From Arthrobacter sp. 24S4-2 (lineage in GTDB: Bacteria > Actinomycetota > Actinomycetes > Actinomycetales > Micrococcaceae): DNA of 64,000 nt. The DNA is taken from contig NZ_CP040018.1 of the NCBI RefSeq assembly GCF_005280255.1, positions 5,270,001 to 5,334,000 on the forward strand. The letters run 5' to 3'. Each line of letters starts with the position of its first letter. Within the stretch, counting starts at the first letter, position 1. Under the pieces are notes generated by a model, which saw nothing but the letters and a program-made list of their open reading frames with translations, ran no database searches and was not told where the DNA came from. Shown in pieces: positions 42,709 through 52,426 of the stretch. A program made the translations under genes and the position numbers.

Positions 42709-45700
42709 TTAGCGGAGGACGATGTCCACCGGGTTCGCCTCGGACCTCCACTGGCCCTCGGAACCGGCCCTCGGGCCGATCACCGGGGCCGTGAGCACAC
42801 CGGAGCGGTTGGTCCGCTTGTCCCGGAGGATTTCCGTCACGGAACCGAGGTGCCGGGACAGGTCGATCACGTTTTCCGGGGCGGCCAGGAGCAGCTGGAA
42901 GCCGAATTCGTGCAGCGCCTTGATGCCCGCGCCGGCGAATTCCTCCGAGGCCAGGACAAACGCCTCGTCCATCATCACGGTGCCGTACGTGGTGAAGCCC
43001 TGCTCCGCGATGCCCAGCTGGTAGCTGAGCGCAGCCGCCATGATGAACGCCGTGAAGCGCTGCCGCTCGCCGCCGGACATGGAGCCCGTGTCCGCGTGCA
43101 TGAACACGTCGGTCCGCTTGCCGCCGCGGGAACCTAGCACTTCGCGGTGCTCCTTGCACTGTATAAACAGGTGCCCGCGAACGTCCAGCACCTCGGCGCG
43201 CCAACGCCGGTCTTCCGGCGTCTGCGACCCCAGACGCTTCACGAGCGTTTCCAGGGACTTGTAACGGTTGGTGAGCTCGGCGTCGTCGTCCGTCTCCGAA
43301 GCCGCTGCCGACGCCGAGCGCGAGGGCCGCGTGTGCCGTGTCCTCAACGCGTTCTGGATGGCGTCCTTGAACTGCTTCGCCGTGGGCGGCAGGGTCTGCT
43401 TGATGTCCAGTTCCAGGAAGCTGCCCTCATGGAAATTGACCTCGGACAGGATCCCGTTCAGCGGCAGGATGCGGCTGGTGATGGACCGGCGTTCCTCGTC
43501 CAACAGGTGCAGCAGCGTGCTGAACGATTCGTGCGTGCGCTGGTTGAAGAACTGCCGGAACTCGGCCTCCTGCGCGGGCAGGCCGTCACTGACAATCGCG
43601 TGGTACCGGGCTTCGAACTCGCCGGCGGCGCCGATGGACGTGCCGTGGTCCGCCGAAATCGCCGTGCCCCATTCCCGGACGAAGCCCTCGAACATGCGGG
43701 TGAGCCGCTCTGACGTAGCCTGCCCGCGGGACTCCGCGGCGTGCAGTTCGGCAAGGAGCCGGGTCCGGACCTGGTTGGCCAGGTTGTCCAGCTCATGCAT
43801 CTCGGTGACGTCGTCGAAACCGGCGAAGTACGGTTCCAGCGCCGTGACGGTGGAGTCCGACGACGGCGCCTGGCGAAGGCGGGTGCGTGCGGCTTCCAGC
43901 AGCGAATCCCCTGCGGTGAGCTGCTGGTCCAGCGCCTTGTACTCGCTCTGCAGGACGGCTGCAGCCTCGGTGCTGGACTGGTGCTTCTGCCGCGTCGCCT
44001 CGATGTTGGCCCGCAGCGGTTCCAGGTCCGCCTGCGCTGCAAGGGCATCCTTGAGGCGCTGCTCGATTTTCCCGAGCTCGTCCTGCGCCACGGCCGCGGA
44101 AACCTGCTCCCACGGCCGGTGGTCCTCGGCGATCCGGCGCAGGGCATCCAGCTGCCGGGTCATTCCCTGGTGCGACTCTTCGCGGCTTCGCGCAAGTTCG
44201 GCGGCCTTGGCCAGTTCCTGCTGCAGGTCTTCCACCTGCGCGGCCACAAGCTCAAGTTTCGAGGCGTTGTCGAAGCCGAGGACGTAATCCTGCCTGCCGG
44301 TGAAGCGGTCGTCCTTCTCCACCGTGTGGCGGTTGCGCTTAACCACGCCGCCCAGGCTGAGGCCCTTGTCCAGCCCGGCGAGCTCGTCCGGGTCCTCGAC
44401 GCACGGATAGGCGAAGTCGACGGCGATCCGCTCACGGATCCACTGCCCGGCGTCGGCCACCGGCCCAATGGTGAGAATGTCCAGCTTGGTCAGCAGCTCG
44501 CCGTCGGCCACGTCCTCCACGGCCAGCGCGCCGCCCACGAGCGGCTTGGACACGTCAACGGCGCGGAGTGCACCGCGGACAGAGTGGCCGTTGAGGTAGC
44601 GGGTGACGGCGGCGAAGTGTTCGCCGGGAACCAGCAGCGTGGTGGCCAGGTTCCGCAACGCCCGCTCGGCGGCCGGCCGCCACTGTTCTTCCCCTTCGGC
44701 GAGGTCGATGAGCTCGCCGCCGAACGGCATCTGTTCTTCGGGCACCCCGGTTGCCGAGGCGATCGCTGCCCGGTTTTCAATGCTCGACGGCGGCAACAGG
44801 GACTTGCGTGTCTTCAGCGACACGAGCTCCTGCTGGGCCGCCGCGAGTTCACGTTTCTTGGTGGCATGACCGTCGAAGGCCTCGAAGCGCAGCTCCTTGA
44901 GGGTCTCCGAATCGTCCTGCAGTTCGGCCGAGCGGTCTGCTGCGTGCGTGTGGGCCTGCTCCCAGCCCTCGGAGGTCCATTCGAGGGCCAGGCCGGCGTC
45001 GGCCAAGGCCCGGCGTGCGGCCTCTTCGACCTGCTGGCGGAGCTTGAGCCCCACACGGGCGTTTTCCAGCGACTGCTCGATCGCCGAGATCGCGTTGCCG
45101 CCCTGGTTGTTGTAGTCCGCCTCGAGCTGGCGCAGTTCCTTGGCCAGCCCGTCACGGATACCGCGCTCGGCGCCGAGCTCCTTGGCCTTTGCCTGGGCGA
45201 GTTCCTTGTAACGGACCAGGGTCTTCTCGTGAACCGTTACCGCGAGCTGCTGCTTGTAAGCATCGAACTCTTCGCCGGCCAGTTCGCGCAGCCGGTTGGC
45301 GTCCAGCAGTGACTGCGCATATTCCTTGTTCAGCGCGGGCACCGGCGCGAGCTGGTCGCGCTGCTGGCGGACATCCTCCAGCCGCTGCCGAATGGACATC
45401 AGGTTGCTGAATTCCTCGACGACGTCGTCCGCCGCCGCCAGCGTGGCCGGTGCATCGAGGACCTGGTCACGGAAGAACGTGTTGACGCTGCCGCCCAGCC
45501 CTTTGCCGGCCTGGATCACGCGAAGCAGCGGCAGGGCCTGGTCCGAGTTGATGCCCAACAGCCGGCGGAACCGCTCGGCGAACGCCTTGTGCACATCGAA
45601 GACCTGCGCGTCCGGGAAGATCGCGTCCAGCGCGGCCTTGGTGAAGCGCTTCTCCGCGATGCCCTCGATCGCGGCAAGGTCCAGCGGCTTGTTGTCGATC

Positions 45701-46158
45701 AGGTAATAGCGCCCGACGCTCGACTCCGTGCCGTTCTTCGGCAGGTCGAAAAGCGCCGACACCGTCACCTTTGTGCCCGCTGCGTTATCGAACGTCAGGG
45801 CGACGGCGGACCAGGTGGCACCGGGCCGCTGGAAGGCACTGGCCGAACCCTCGCCCACGGCCTTGTCGCCCACCTTGCCGCGCATATACGTGAACGTGGT
45901 CCGCTTGTCCTCCACAGCACCGGAGCGCTGCGCGGCGGCCTCGTTGGAACGCGGCCGGGCGTCGAACACGCGCAGCATCGCGTCGAACAGCGTGGACTTG
46001 CCGACGCCCGAGTTGCCGGTCAGCAGCGTGCCGTTGCGGTCCACGTGCATCGTGTGGGCGCCATGGAACGTGCCCCAGTTGACCACCTGAACCAGCGCGA
46101 GCCGCATCTGGCCGGGGTTGGTCAGCTCGCCCATCGGCAGCATGGTTGCGATGCTCAC
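42709..46158 (-). CDS. jetC: JetC, SMC-like ATPase of a Wadjet (MksB-type) system
   Basis: 1149 residues. Walker A is GNSGVGKST at 48-56. Long coiled-coil stretches (about 280-480 and 620-790) surround a hinge-like region. The C-terminal head has the ABC signature SGGERQRFTAF from residue 1028 and Walker B VMMDEA at 1061-1066. This is the SbcC/MukB-like ATPase found with DUF3375 and DUF4194 partners. In Wadjet/MksBEF complexes it extrudes DNA loops and senses small circular DNA, which JetD then cuts. The GTG start overlaps the jetB stop (GTGA). Downstream there is no JetD gene, only a repeat array and the opposing FBP gene. Confidence 0.93.
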   Translation of the reverse strand: MSIATMLPMGELTNPGQMRLALVQVVNWGTFHGAHTMHVDRNGTLLTGNSGVGKSTLFDAMLRVFDARPRSNEAAAQRSGAVEDKRTTFTYMRGKVGDKAVGEGSASAFQRPGATWSAVALTFDNAAGTKVTVSALFDLPKNGTESSVGRYYLIDNKPLDLAAIEGIAEKRFTKAALDAIFPDAQVFDVHKAFAERFRRLLGINSDQALPLLRVIQAGKGLGGSVNTFFRDQVLDAPATLAAADDVVEEFSNLMSIRQRLEDVRQQRDQLAPVPALNKEYAQSLLDANRLRELAGEEFDAYKQQLAVTVHEKTLVRYKELAQAKAKELGAERGIRDGLAKELRQLEADYNNQGGNAISAIEQSLENARVGLKLRQQVEEAARRALADAGLALEWTSEGWEQAHTHAADRSAELQDDSETLKELRFEAFDGHATKKRELAAAQQELVSLKTRKSLLPPSSIENRAAIASATGVPEEQMPFGGELIDLAEGEEQWRPAAERALRNLATTLLVPGEHFAAVTRYLNGHSVRGALRAVDVSKPLVGGALAVEDVADGELLTKLDILTIGPVADAGQWIRERIAVDFAYPCVEDPDELAGLDKGLSLGGVVKRNRHTVEKDDRFTGRQDYVLGFDNASKLELVAAQVEDLQQELAKAAELARSREESHQGMTRQLDALRRIAEDHRPWEQVSAAVAQDELGKIEQRLKDALAAQADLEPLRANIEATRQKHQSSTEAAAVLQSEYKALDQQLTAGDSLLEAARTRLRQAPSSDSTVTALEPYFAGFDDVTEMHELDNLANQVRTRLLAELHAAESRGQATSERLTRMFEGFVREWGTAISADHGTSIGAAGEFEARYHAIVSDGLPAQEAEFRQFFNQRTHESFSTLLHLLDEERRSITSRILPLNGILSEVNFHEGSFLELDIKQTLPPTAKQFKDAIQNALRTRHTRPSRSASAAASETDDDAELTNRYKSLETLVKRLGSQTPEDRRWRAEVLDVRGHLFIQCKEHREVLGSRGGKRTDVFMHADTGSMSGGERQRFTAFIMAAALSYQLGIAEQGFTTYGTVMMDEAFVLASEEFAGAGIKALHEFGFQLLLAAPENVIDLSRHLGSVTEILRDKRTNRSGVLTAPVIGPRAGSEGQWRSEANPVDIVLR

Positions 46159-47197
46159 TTGGCTGCCTCCGCTTCGTCAGTGTGGTTGCCTTCCGCGACC
46201 CCACCGGCCACATGCTCTGCATGCTCGCTCGTTCCTCGCTTAGACGCATGCTGCCGCATGTCCCCGGCGCGGCCGCTGTCTTCAGCGCTCAGGGGCGACG
46301 ACGCCGGTGCCGCCCAGGGAGTGGCGCCCGGCTCAGGGGCGGTGGCGGCATCGGCGTCGTCGTCTGCCTCTTGGTCATCCGAGCTAGCGGGGTTCTCGCC
46401 GTCGAGCTCTATCAGGGCTTCCGTACCTGTGGGGTCTGCCGTGGCTGCTACCAGCGCCTCGATCTGGGCCGGGATGTCGCCGATGTTTTCGAAGGGGAGG
46501 GCCAGCGGGAGGGCGTTGGAGATGGTGTAGACGTCGTCGAGGCCCGTGGTGATGAGGAGCTGGCGGGCCAGGAGCTTGGTGATCGCGCGGTTGACGACGT
46601 CGGAGTCCCGCAGCGCGTCCTGCTGGCCGGACGGCTGGTAGTGGGCCACCAGTTCGGCGATTTCCTCTTTCGTGATGGTCGGATCCGTCTGGGCCGTGAC
46701 GTGGCGGTCCAGCAGGAGCCTCAGGCGCAGCAGCACGATGGTCTCCACCCGGCTGAGCGCACGCTGCTGGCGCAGGATGCTGGAGCGGGTGCTGCCGCCG
46801 ATGGCTTCCGGGTCAACCGGGCGCAGCACGGCAACCTTGCGCTCGTGGTCCAGCTGGAGCGTCAGGAACAGCTCGGACAGGCGGCTGCGCAGGATCAGCT
46901 GGTGGTCCAGCAGCGTGGTCCACAGTTTCTCGTCCCGTCCGCCGTCGACGTACGGACCCTTCAGCAGCTTCACGAGAGCCTGCCGGACCTTCATCGGGAG
47001 GACGCCGGTGTCCCCCGGGAACAGCGCAGCGCCGTCAACGAAGGTGTCCCGGGGGGTGACCAAAAAGGGGTCGGCGTGGGTGTGTGCGGGCGCCGGGGGG
47101 CTTCCTGGCTGTCCGCTTCCGCGGTGTCCGCTTCCTGGGTGTCACCGTCAACGGCAGCTTCCGCCGCTGCGCTTGTGGCGTTAATAACGTCAGTCAT
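46155..47197 (-). CDS. jetB: JetB (DUF4194), Wadjet kleisin-associated subunit; frame interrupted
   Basis: The DUF4194 body (about 300 residues) runs from 47063 to 46155: LFPGDTGVLPMKVRQALVKL, TLLDHQLILRSRLSELFLTL, ALSRVETIVLLRLRLLLD, then an acidic and variable tail. It is the MksE-like winged-helix subunit that links JetA to JetC. A good start, MTDVINATSAAAEAA at 47197, has AAGGA eight bases upstream and follows the jetA stop by two bases. It lies in another frame, which would join the body if one base were added in CCCCTTTTT near 47065-47073. Either this is a real frameshift, a sequencing error, or initiation occurs at the TTG at 47063. The conserved domain is intact in all cases. Confidence 0.85.
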
Positions 47198-47199
47198 CG

Positions 47200-48648
47200 T
47201 CAGTCCTTCTTGAGGGTGACCACCGGCAGGAAGGCCTGGCGGGTGGTTCCGTCTATCTGTTCGAAGTCGATGGCATCCCAGCCGGCGCGGTCAAAGCCGG
47301 CACCATCGTGCAGTGCGTGCGACAGCAGGGCGCGGATGGAGTTGATATGGCGTTCCTCGGGCGGAAGCTGCTTCCACGCCTCCGTCAGGGTGGCAGCTCC
47401 GGCGAGCGCGGCGCGGATGGCGGCCGGCTTGGCCTTGCCCGTGCGCGGTGCGCGCACCCGGTCGGAGTCGCTGAAGGCGATGGGGTCCGCAAGTTTGGGC
47501 GGCGCCGCGAACTCATCGGGGTCGAAGAGTTTGACCATGGACAGGGACTCGAAGCCGGCGTTGAACAGCACCGGACCAGCCACCAGGCCCGGGCGTTCGC
47601 GCTCGTAGGGCAGGGAACGGATCGCCTGTTCAGCCTCGCGGAGCACCTTGCGGAGCCGCACTGACTGGCGGAAATCGTCACTCTGGATATAGGTGTTGAG
47701 GCTCTCGCTGAGCTTGCCGTAGATCCGCTGGATCTGGCTGTGCTGGGTGCGGAGTTCGGCCACCAGGTTCTTAAGCGTTTCGCGGTCCTCGTGGCTGAGG
47801 TCGTCCGCGAACTGCCGGCTGAGCACCTCGCCGATCGCGGACCGGAAGCGCAGCTGCTGCTGCGGGTCCTCCAGGAAGGCCGTGAATGACCGGAACGTCC
47901 GGCCCTCGGGACTCTGCCGAAGCCGTTTGTCCGCCTCGAGCACCTGCGCCATGGTGGCGCCCTTGCTTAAGGATTCCTCGATGATCTGGTTGCGGAGCTC
48001 GCCCACCAGCTCCTCGATCCGGTCACGCATCTTCTTGTAGTCCGCAGGCAGGCTGGCCGCGAGGTCCAGGATGTTTCCGGCGGCCTCCACAGCTTCGTCG
48101 TCGTCCAGGAGCCCGTCGAAGTCGCCGGAGCTGATGTCCTGGATGAGCTGCTGCCGTTCCTCGATCTCGTCCTCGAGGGACTCCAGCCGGGCGGTCTGGT
48201 CCGGGTTGGTCTCATTGGCGAGTTTTTCGACGTCGCCCAGCAGCGTCCCCAGCCGGGAACCGTTCAGGGTGGAGCGGTCGCTGGAGAGGCTGTCCAGGAA
48301 CGCGAGGACACGGGCCGCCGGCTCGGTGACTTCGTAGACAATCTGCCCTGACTGGTTACGGCGGGTCAGGAAGTTCTTCCGGGTCCACTCGTCGCCAAAG
48401 GACTTTCCGTTGGCGCTGCCGCCCAGTCCCGGGTCCTGGCGGCGGAGCTGCTCCAGCAAGGCGTCGACGTCGGCGTGGAACTCTTCCAGCGGAAGCTGCG
48501 GACGGGTTCGGGTGAAAGAAGCCTGCAGGACGGCAATGACCCATGGTGCTGACCGGGTGAGCGCCCATGCAGGCCCCTTGGTGAGGAGTTCGAGGTCCCG
48601 GAGCCGGGCGCTGATCGCGTCCGCGGAGGACGGGGCGGAGCGGGACAC
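47200..48648 (-). CDS. jetA: JetA (DUF3375), Wadjet kleisin-like subunit
   Basis: 482 residues from the GTG at 48648, which has GAAGGAGA upstream; a longer open frame upstream looks non-coding. Landmarks of DUF3375 include LELLTKGPAWALTRSAPWVI, FHADVDALLEQLRRQDP, the arginine-rich WTRKNFLTRRN and the acidic coiled region RLESLEDEIEERQQLIQDIS. As the MksF-like kleisin it bridges the two JetC heads. First gene of jetA-jetB-jetC, which are spaced by two bases or overlap, so one operon. Confidence 0.9.
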   Translation of the reverse strand: MSRSAPSSADAISARLRDLELLTKGPAWALTRSAPWVIAVLQASFTRTRPQLPLEEFHADVDALLEQLRRQDPGLGGSANGKSFGDEWTRKNFLTRRNQSGQIVYEVTEPAARVLAFLDSLSSDRSTLNGSRLGTLLGDVEKLANETNPDQTARLESLEDEIEERQQLIQDISSGDFDGLLDDDEAVEAAGNILDLAASLPADYKKMRDRIEELVGELRNQIIEESLSKGATMAQVLEADKRLRQSPEGRTFRSFTAFLEDPQQQLRFRSAIGEVLSRQFADDLSHEDRETLKNLVAELRTQHSQIQRIYGKLSESLNTYIQSDDFRQSVRLRKVLREAEQAIRSLPYERERPGLVAGPVLFNAGFESLSMVKLFDPDEFAAPPKLADPIAFSDSDRVRAPRTGKAKPAAIRAALAGAATLTEAWKQLPPEERHINSIRALLSHALHDGAGFDRAGWDAIDFEQIDGTTRQAFLPVVTLKKD

Positions 48649-48995
48649 ACACTCTCCTTCAGCTGCCTCGAGACTCGTCGGGCAGCGGAAAACCCGAAAA
48701 CTGCCAACTACAAGGTTAACGCAGTGGGCCGCCCGGCTGGCCCGGCGGCTGTGCCGGCCACCCCCTGCACCCCCGCCCGGGCCGTCCCGCGCCTCCCTTG
48801 GCAGGCGCGGGCCGCGAATTACTGTTACGCGTGTTACGGGTGGGGTTTCAGTGACCGCGCCGTGACCTACGGCCCGGTAGCATTTCGATCCCGTATCAAC
48901 GCCCCCCGCCACGGCGTCGGACTCTGGTTGACGGGCGTGCCGCGCCCTACGCTCGTGCTACTTGATCCAACCAGGCAATGACGCAGGGGGAAACC
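48649..48995. other. divergent intergenic region between jetA and a small membrane protein gene
   Basis: About 350 bases with no supported gene. It should hold the jetABC promoter, reading leftward, and that of the small membrane protein. TTACGCGTGTTACGGG around 48824-48839 is the only short repeat I see. Confidence 0.4.
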
Positions 48996-49298
48996 ATGCA
49001 GTTCGATCTCAGCGCAGTAGAGACAGGCACTTTCGTGTTCATCGGAACGCTCGTGTTTGGCCTGCTGATCGTGGGTTTCATGATGTCAGCCGCTTTCGTG
49101 GCGATGGTGATGGTGGGGGTGGGCCGCTTTGCCTGGTTCGTCATCGCCGGCGCCCTATTGGGGTTGGTCCACGGCATCAACCACCTGTGGGACCGGCTGG
49201 TGCACCACGCCTCAACCGTGGAACTCCCGGGCGACTTTCAGGGCCAGCCAGCCCCTAGCACGGGAACCTACCCGCGGGTAGCATTGAGGGACAGCTGA
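48996..49298 (+). CDS. small membrane protein, unknown
   Basis: About 100 residues. Two hydrophobic segments (FVFIGTLVFGLLIVGFMM and VAMVMVGVGRFAWFVIAGAL) are followed by a polar tail. I start at the ATG at 48996 because AGGGGG is five bases before it; an upstream ATG at 48978 lacks this. No family recognised. Confidence 0.55.
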   Translation: MQFDLSAVETGTFVFIGTLVFGLLIVGFMMSAAFVAMVMVGVGRFAWFVIAGALLGLVHGINHLWDRLVHHASTVELPGDFQGQPAPSTGTYPRVALRDS

Positions 49299-49362
49299 AG
49301 GGTTCTCCACCCGAGGCGGACCCAGGGCTCGAACCGGCCACCCCGGTTAGAGGAGATGCCCC

Positions 49363-51348
49363 GTGAGCTCTGCCACTGACAGTCCAGCCGCCGACGTTCC
49401 TGTCGCACCCGAACAGATCGGTCCCGGTGCCACCGAGGCGGACGCCCGCGCCATCACCGAGGCCGCCCGTGAAACCGCCTGGGACAGGCCCAGCTTCGCC
49501 AAGGGGCTGTACCTGGGCAACTTCGACCTCTCACTGATCCATCCCTGGCCCGAGGCCAAAACGGAGGACGTGGAACGCGGCGACGAGTTCATGACCCGCC
49601 TCACCGCCTACTGCAGGACCATGTCCGGCCGCGTAATCGAGCGCAACGCAAAAATCCCCGACGAATACCTCGCGGGCCTGGCAGACCTGGGTGTCTTCGG
49701 GATGAAGATCCCTCGCGAATACGGCGGCCTGGGACTGTCCCTGGTGTATTACGGCCGGGCCCTGGCGCTGCTGGGCTCGGTGCATCCGAGCCTTGGCGCG
49801 CTGCTGTCCGCGCATCAGTCCATCGGCGTGCCGGAGCCCGTGAAAGTGTTCGGCACTCCGGAACAGAAACAGGAGTACCTGCCCCGCTGTGCGGCCGGCG
49901 CCATCACGGCGTTCCTACTGACAGAGCCCGACGTCGGCAGCGACCCCGCGCGGATGGGCAGCACAGCTGTTCCCACGGACGACGGCGACGCGTACATCCT
50001 CGACGGCGTGAAACTCTGGACCACCAACGGCGTAATAGCCGAATTGGTAGTAGTGATGGCTGTGGTTCCGGGACACACCGATTCCGACGGCACCGTCCAC
50101 AAAGGCGGCATCAGCGCATTCGTGGTGGAAATGGACTCCCCCGGCATCACGGTGGAAAACCGCAACGCCTTTATGGGGCTGCGCGGCATCGAAAACGGCG
50201 TGACCCGTTTCCACCAGGTGCGGGTTCCCGCGGCCAACCGGCTGGGCCGCGAGGGCCAGGGCCTGAAAATCGCCCTCACCACCCTCAACACCGGACGGCT
50301 TTCCATTCCGGCGCTCTGCGTGGCATCCGGTCGGTGGAGCCTGAAGATCGCCCGTGAATGGTCCAATGCGCGCACCCAGTGGGGCCGGCCGGTGGGGAAG
50401 CACGAGGCCGTGGGCAAGAAGATCGCGTTCATCGCGGCGAGCGCGTTTGCCCTGGACGCCGTGTTCGAGCTGTCCGCAGAAATGGCCGACGCCGGCCAGA
50501 AGGACGTCCGGATCGAGGCCGCCCTGGCCAAACTCTGGTCCACCGAGATCAGCTGCCGGATCGCGGACGAACTGGTGCAGATCCGCGGTGGCCGCGGCTT
50601 CGAGACCGCTGATTCACTGGAGGCCCGCGGCGAGCGTGCTGTCCCGGCGGAACAGCAGCTCCGTGACCTCCGCATCAACCGGATCTTCGAGGGTTCCTCG
50701 GAGATCATGAAACTGCTAATTGCCCGGGAGGCCGTGGACGCCCACCTCGCGGCCGCCGGGGACCTTGCCTCCGCGGATGCCAGCCTGTCCGACAAGGCGA
50801 GGGCTGCCGTCGGCGCCTCAGGTTTCTACGCGAAGTGGCTGCCCAGGCTGGTGGCGGGCGCCGGCATGGACCCGCGCTCCTACACCGAGTTCGGCAGGCT
50901 GGCCAAGCAACTGCGGTTCGTGGAGCGATCCTCGCGGCGGCTTGCCCGGCAGACCTTTTACGGAATGGGCCGCTGGCAGGCCAAACTCGAGCACAAGCAG
51001 GCGTTCCTTGGGCGGATCGTGGACATCGGCGCCGAGCTGTTTGCCATGGCGGCATGCTGTTCGCGGGCCGAGGGGATGCTGCACACCGCACCCGAACGCG
51101 CCGCAACGGCCTACGAACTCGCCGAGGCGTACTGCGAACAGGCGCGGGTGCGGGTTGACGAGTATTTCGACCAGCTGTGGCGGAACACGGACGACGCCGA
51201 CCGCGAGCTCACGGAAAAGGTCCTCGCCGGGGACTACACCTGGCTGGAGGCCGGAGTCCTGGACCAGTCCGAAGGCACCGGGCCGTGGATCGCCGATGCC
51301 TCTCCCCGGGCATCCACCAAGGAGAACCTGCATCGCAAATACCGCTGA
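49363..51348 (+). CDS. acyl-CoA dehydrogenase family flavoprotein
   Basis: 661 residues, longer than the usual ~390 because of a ~200-residue helical C-terminal extension, as in VLCAD/ACAD9-like enzymes. Core motifs: helical N-terminal domain with EYGGLGLSLVYYGRALALLG, FAD site CAAGAITAFLLTEPDVGSDP, beta domain YILDGVKLWTTNGVIAELVV, and the C-terminal core IRGGRGFETADS and RINRIFEGSSEIMKLLI. It oxidises an acyl-CoA at the alpha-beta bond; chain length is not evident. The GTG start has GAGGAG nine bases upstream. It appears monocistronic. Confidence 0.9.
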   Translation: MSSATDSPAADVPVAPEQIGPGATEADARAITEAARETAWDRPSFAKGLYLGNFDLSLIHPWPEAKTEDVERGDEFMTRLTAYCRTMSGRVIERNAKIPDEYLAGLADLGVFGMKIPREYGGLGLSLVYYGRALALLGSVHPSLGALLSAHQSIGVPEPVKVFGTPEQKQEYLPRCAAGAITAFLLTEPDVGSDPARMGSTAVPTDDGDAYILDGVKLWTTNGVIAELVVVMAVVPGHTDSDGTVHKGGISAFVVEMDSPGITVENRNAFMGLRGIENGVTRFHQVRVPAANRLGREGQGLKIALTTLNTGRLSIPALCVASGRWSLKIAREWSNARTQWGRPVGKHEAVGKKIAFIAASAFALDAVFELSAEMADAGQKDVRIEAALAKLWSTEISCRIADELVQIRGGRGFETADSLEARGERAVPAEQQLRDLRINRIFEGSSEIMKLLIAREAVDAHLAAAGDLASADASLSDKARAAVGASGFYAKWLPRLVAGAGMDPRSYTEFGRLAKQLRFVERSSRRLARQTFYGMGRWQAKLEHKQAFLGRIVDIGAELFAMAACCSRAEGMLHTAPERAATAYELAEAYCEQARVRVDEYFDQLWRNTDDADRELTEKVLAGDYTWLEAGVLDQSEGTGPWIADASPRASTKENLHRKYR

Positions 51349-51504
51349 TTCACGCTGATTTTCGCCCCGTCCGGGATACTAAGCATCCTTGCTACCACCT
51401 GCGTGCCGTGGTTAGGTGGAGAGGAGGCCACCATGCAGGTCCGCATAACGGCAGCCGGGGTCCAACAATGGGACCGGTTCTAGCGATGAAAGCGAGAACG
51501 CCTG

Positions 51505-52374
51505 ATGAGCAGCACAGCAGGGTCCAACGACAGACCGACGCGCCGAGGCGCCCGCGCCGAGGACACCGGCCGCATTGATGCGAGCGGCACCGATGCCGGC
51601 ACCGGCACGAGCCGCGTCGAAAACAGCAACGTTGAAGACAGCAACGTTGAAGACAGGCTGGAGGGCCGGCGCCGCTACGCTGACGGCCCTGAGGCGAGCC
51701 GGAACTACGACGCCGGCACCGGCTACAGCGACGATACCCGCGCCTACGCAGTGTCCCCCGCCGCCGAGACCGCCATGGTCGCTGACCCGAATGCCGCCAC
51801 CCGTGAGACTGTAGCGGCGCGCGAAAGAGAGCAATTCGGCGGAATCAAAATTGGTTCGGCCTTCTTTGGCTGGCTGGCCGCGACGGGAATGTCCGTATTG
51901 CTGACCGCACTGGTGGCCGCCGCGGGAACAGCGGTGGGGCTTGCCACCAGCACGGACGTCAACGAGGCCGTGAACCAGGCCTCCTCCAACCAGACCGTGG
52001 GGCTGGTGGGCGTCATCGTGCTGCTGGCCATCCTGTTCGTCGCGTACTACTGCGGGGGCTACGTGGCAGGCCGCATGGCCCGCTTCAACGGCCTCAAGCA
52101 GGGTTTCATGGTGTGGGTCTGGGCCCTCATCTTCGCGGTGCTGGTGGCGCTGCTGGCCATGATCGCCGGCGAGCGCTTCAACATCCTGGCCAACCTGAAC
52201 AGCTTCCCGCGCATCCCCGTCAACGAGGGACAGCTGACCACCACCGGCATTATCGCCGCCGTCGTAGTGGCCGTGGTGGCGCTGATCGGCGCCGTGCTGG
52301 GCGGACTGGCCGGCATGCACTTCCACCGCAAGGTGGACCGCGCCGGCTTCACCCCCGTGGAAGTTGAGGAGTAA
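51505..52374 (+). CDS. membrane protein with disordered N-terminus, unknown
   Basis: 289 residues. The first ~110 are polar and low-complexity, with a short repeated unit VENSNVEDSNVED. Four hydrophobic segments follow (IGSAFFGWLAATGMSVLLTAL, LVGVIVLLAILFVAYYCGGY, MVWVWALIFAVLVALLAMIA, TGIIAAVVVAVVALIGAVLG), ending in HRKVDRAGF. The last helices resemble the TIGR04086/YrzE-type membrane family, but the link is weak. Confidence 0.6.
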   Translation: MSSTAGSNDRPTRRGARAEDTGRIDASGTDAGTGTSRVENSNVEDSNVEDRLEGRRRYADGPEASRNYDAGTGYSDDTRAYAVSPAAETAMVADPNAATRETVAAREREQFGGIKIGSAFFGWLAATGMSVLLTALVAAAGTAVGLATSTDVNEAVNQASSNQTVGLVGVIVLLAILFVAYYCGGYVAGRMARFNGLKQGFMVWVWALIFAVLVALLAMIAGERFNILANLNSFPRIPVNEGQLTTTGIIAAVVVAVVALIGAVLGGLAGMHFHRKVDRAGFTPVEVEE

Positions 52375-52426
52375 GGCTAAGCCCGAACGCCAGCGCTGAA
52401 CGGCCAACGCCGGGCGGCCTTCACGG

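Noticed and set aside
48649..48912. N-terminal extension of JetA from 48912
   Set aside because: The extra 88 residues are Gly/Arg-rich with no family match, while the GTG at 48648 has a strong ribosome site and the DUF3375 homology starts there.
49290..49350. Possible tRNA because of GGTTCGAGCCC-like sequence on the minus strand
   Set aside because: No acceptor stem, D arm or anticodon arm can be folded around it. I saw no tRNA anywhere in the window, including the rRNA spacers.
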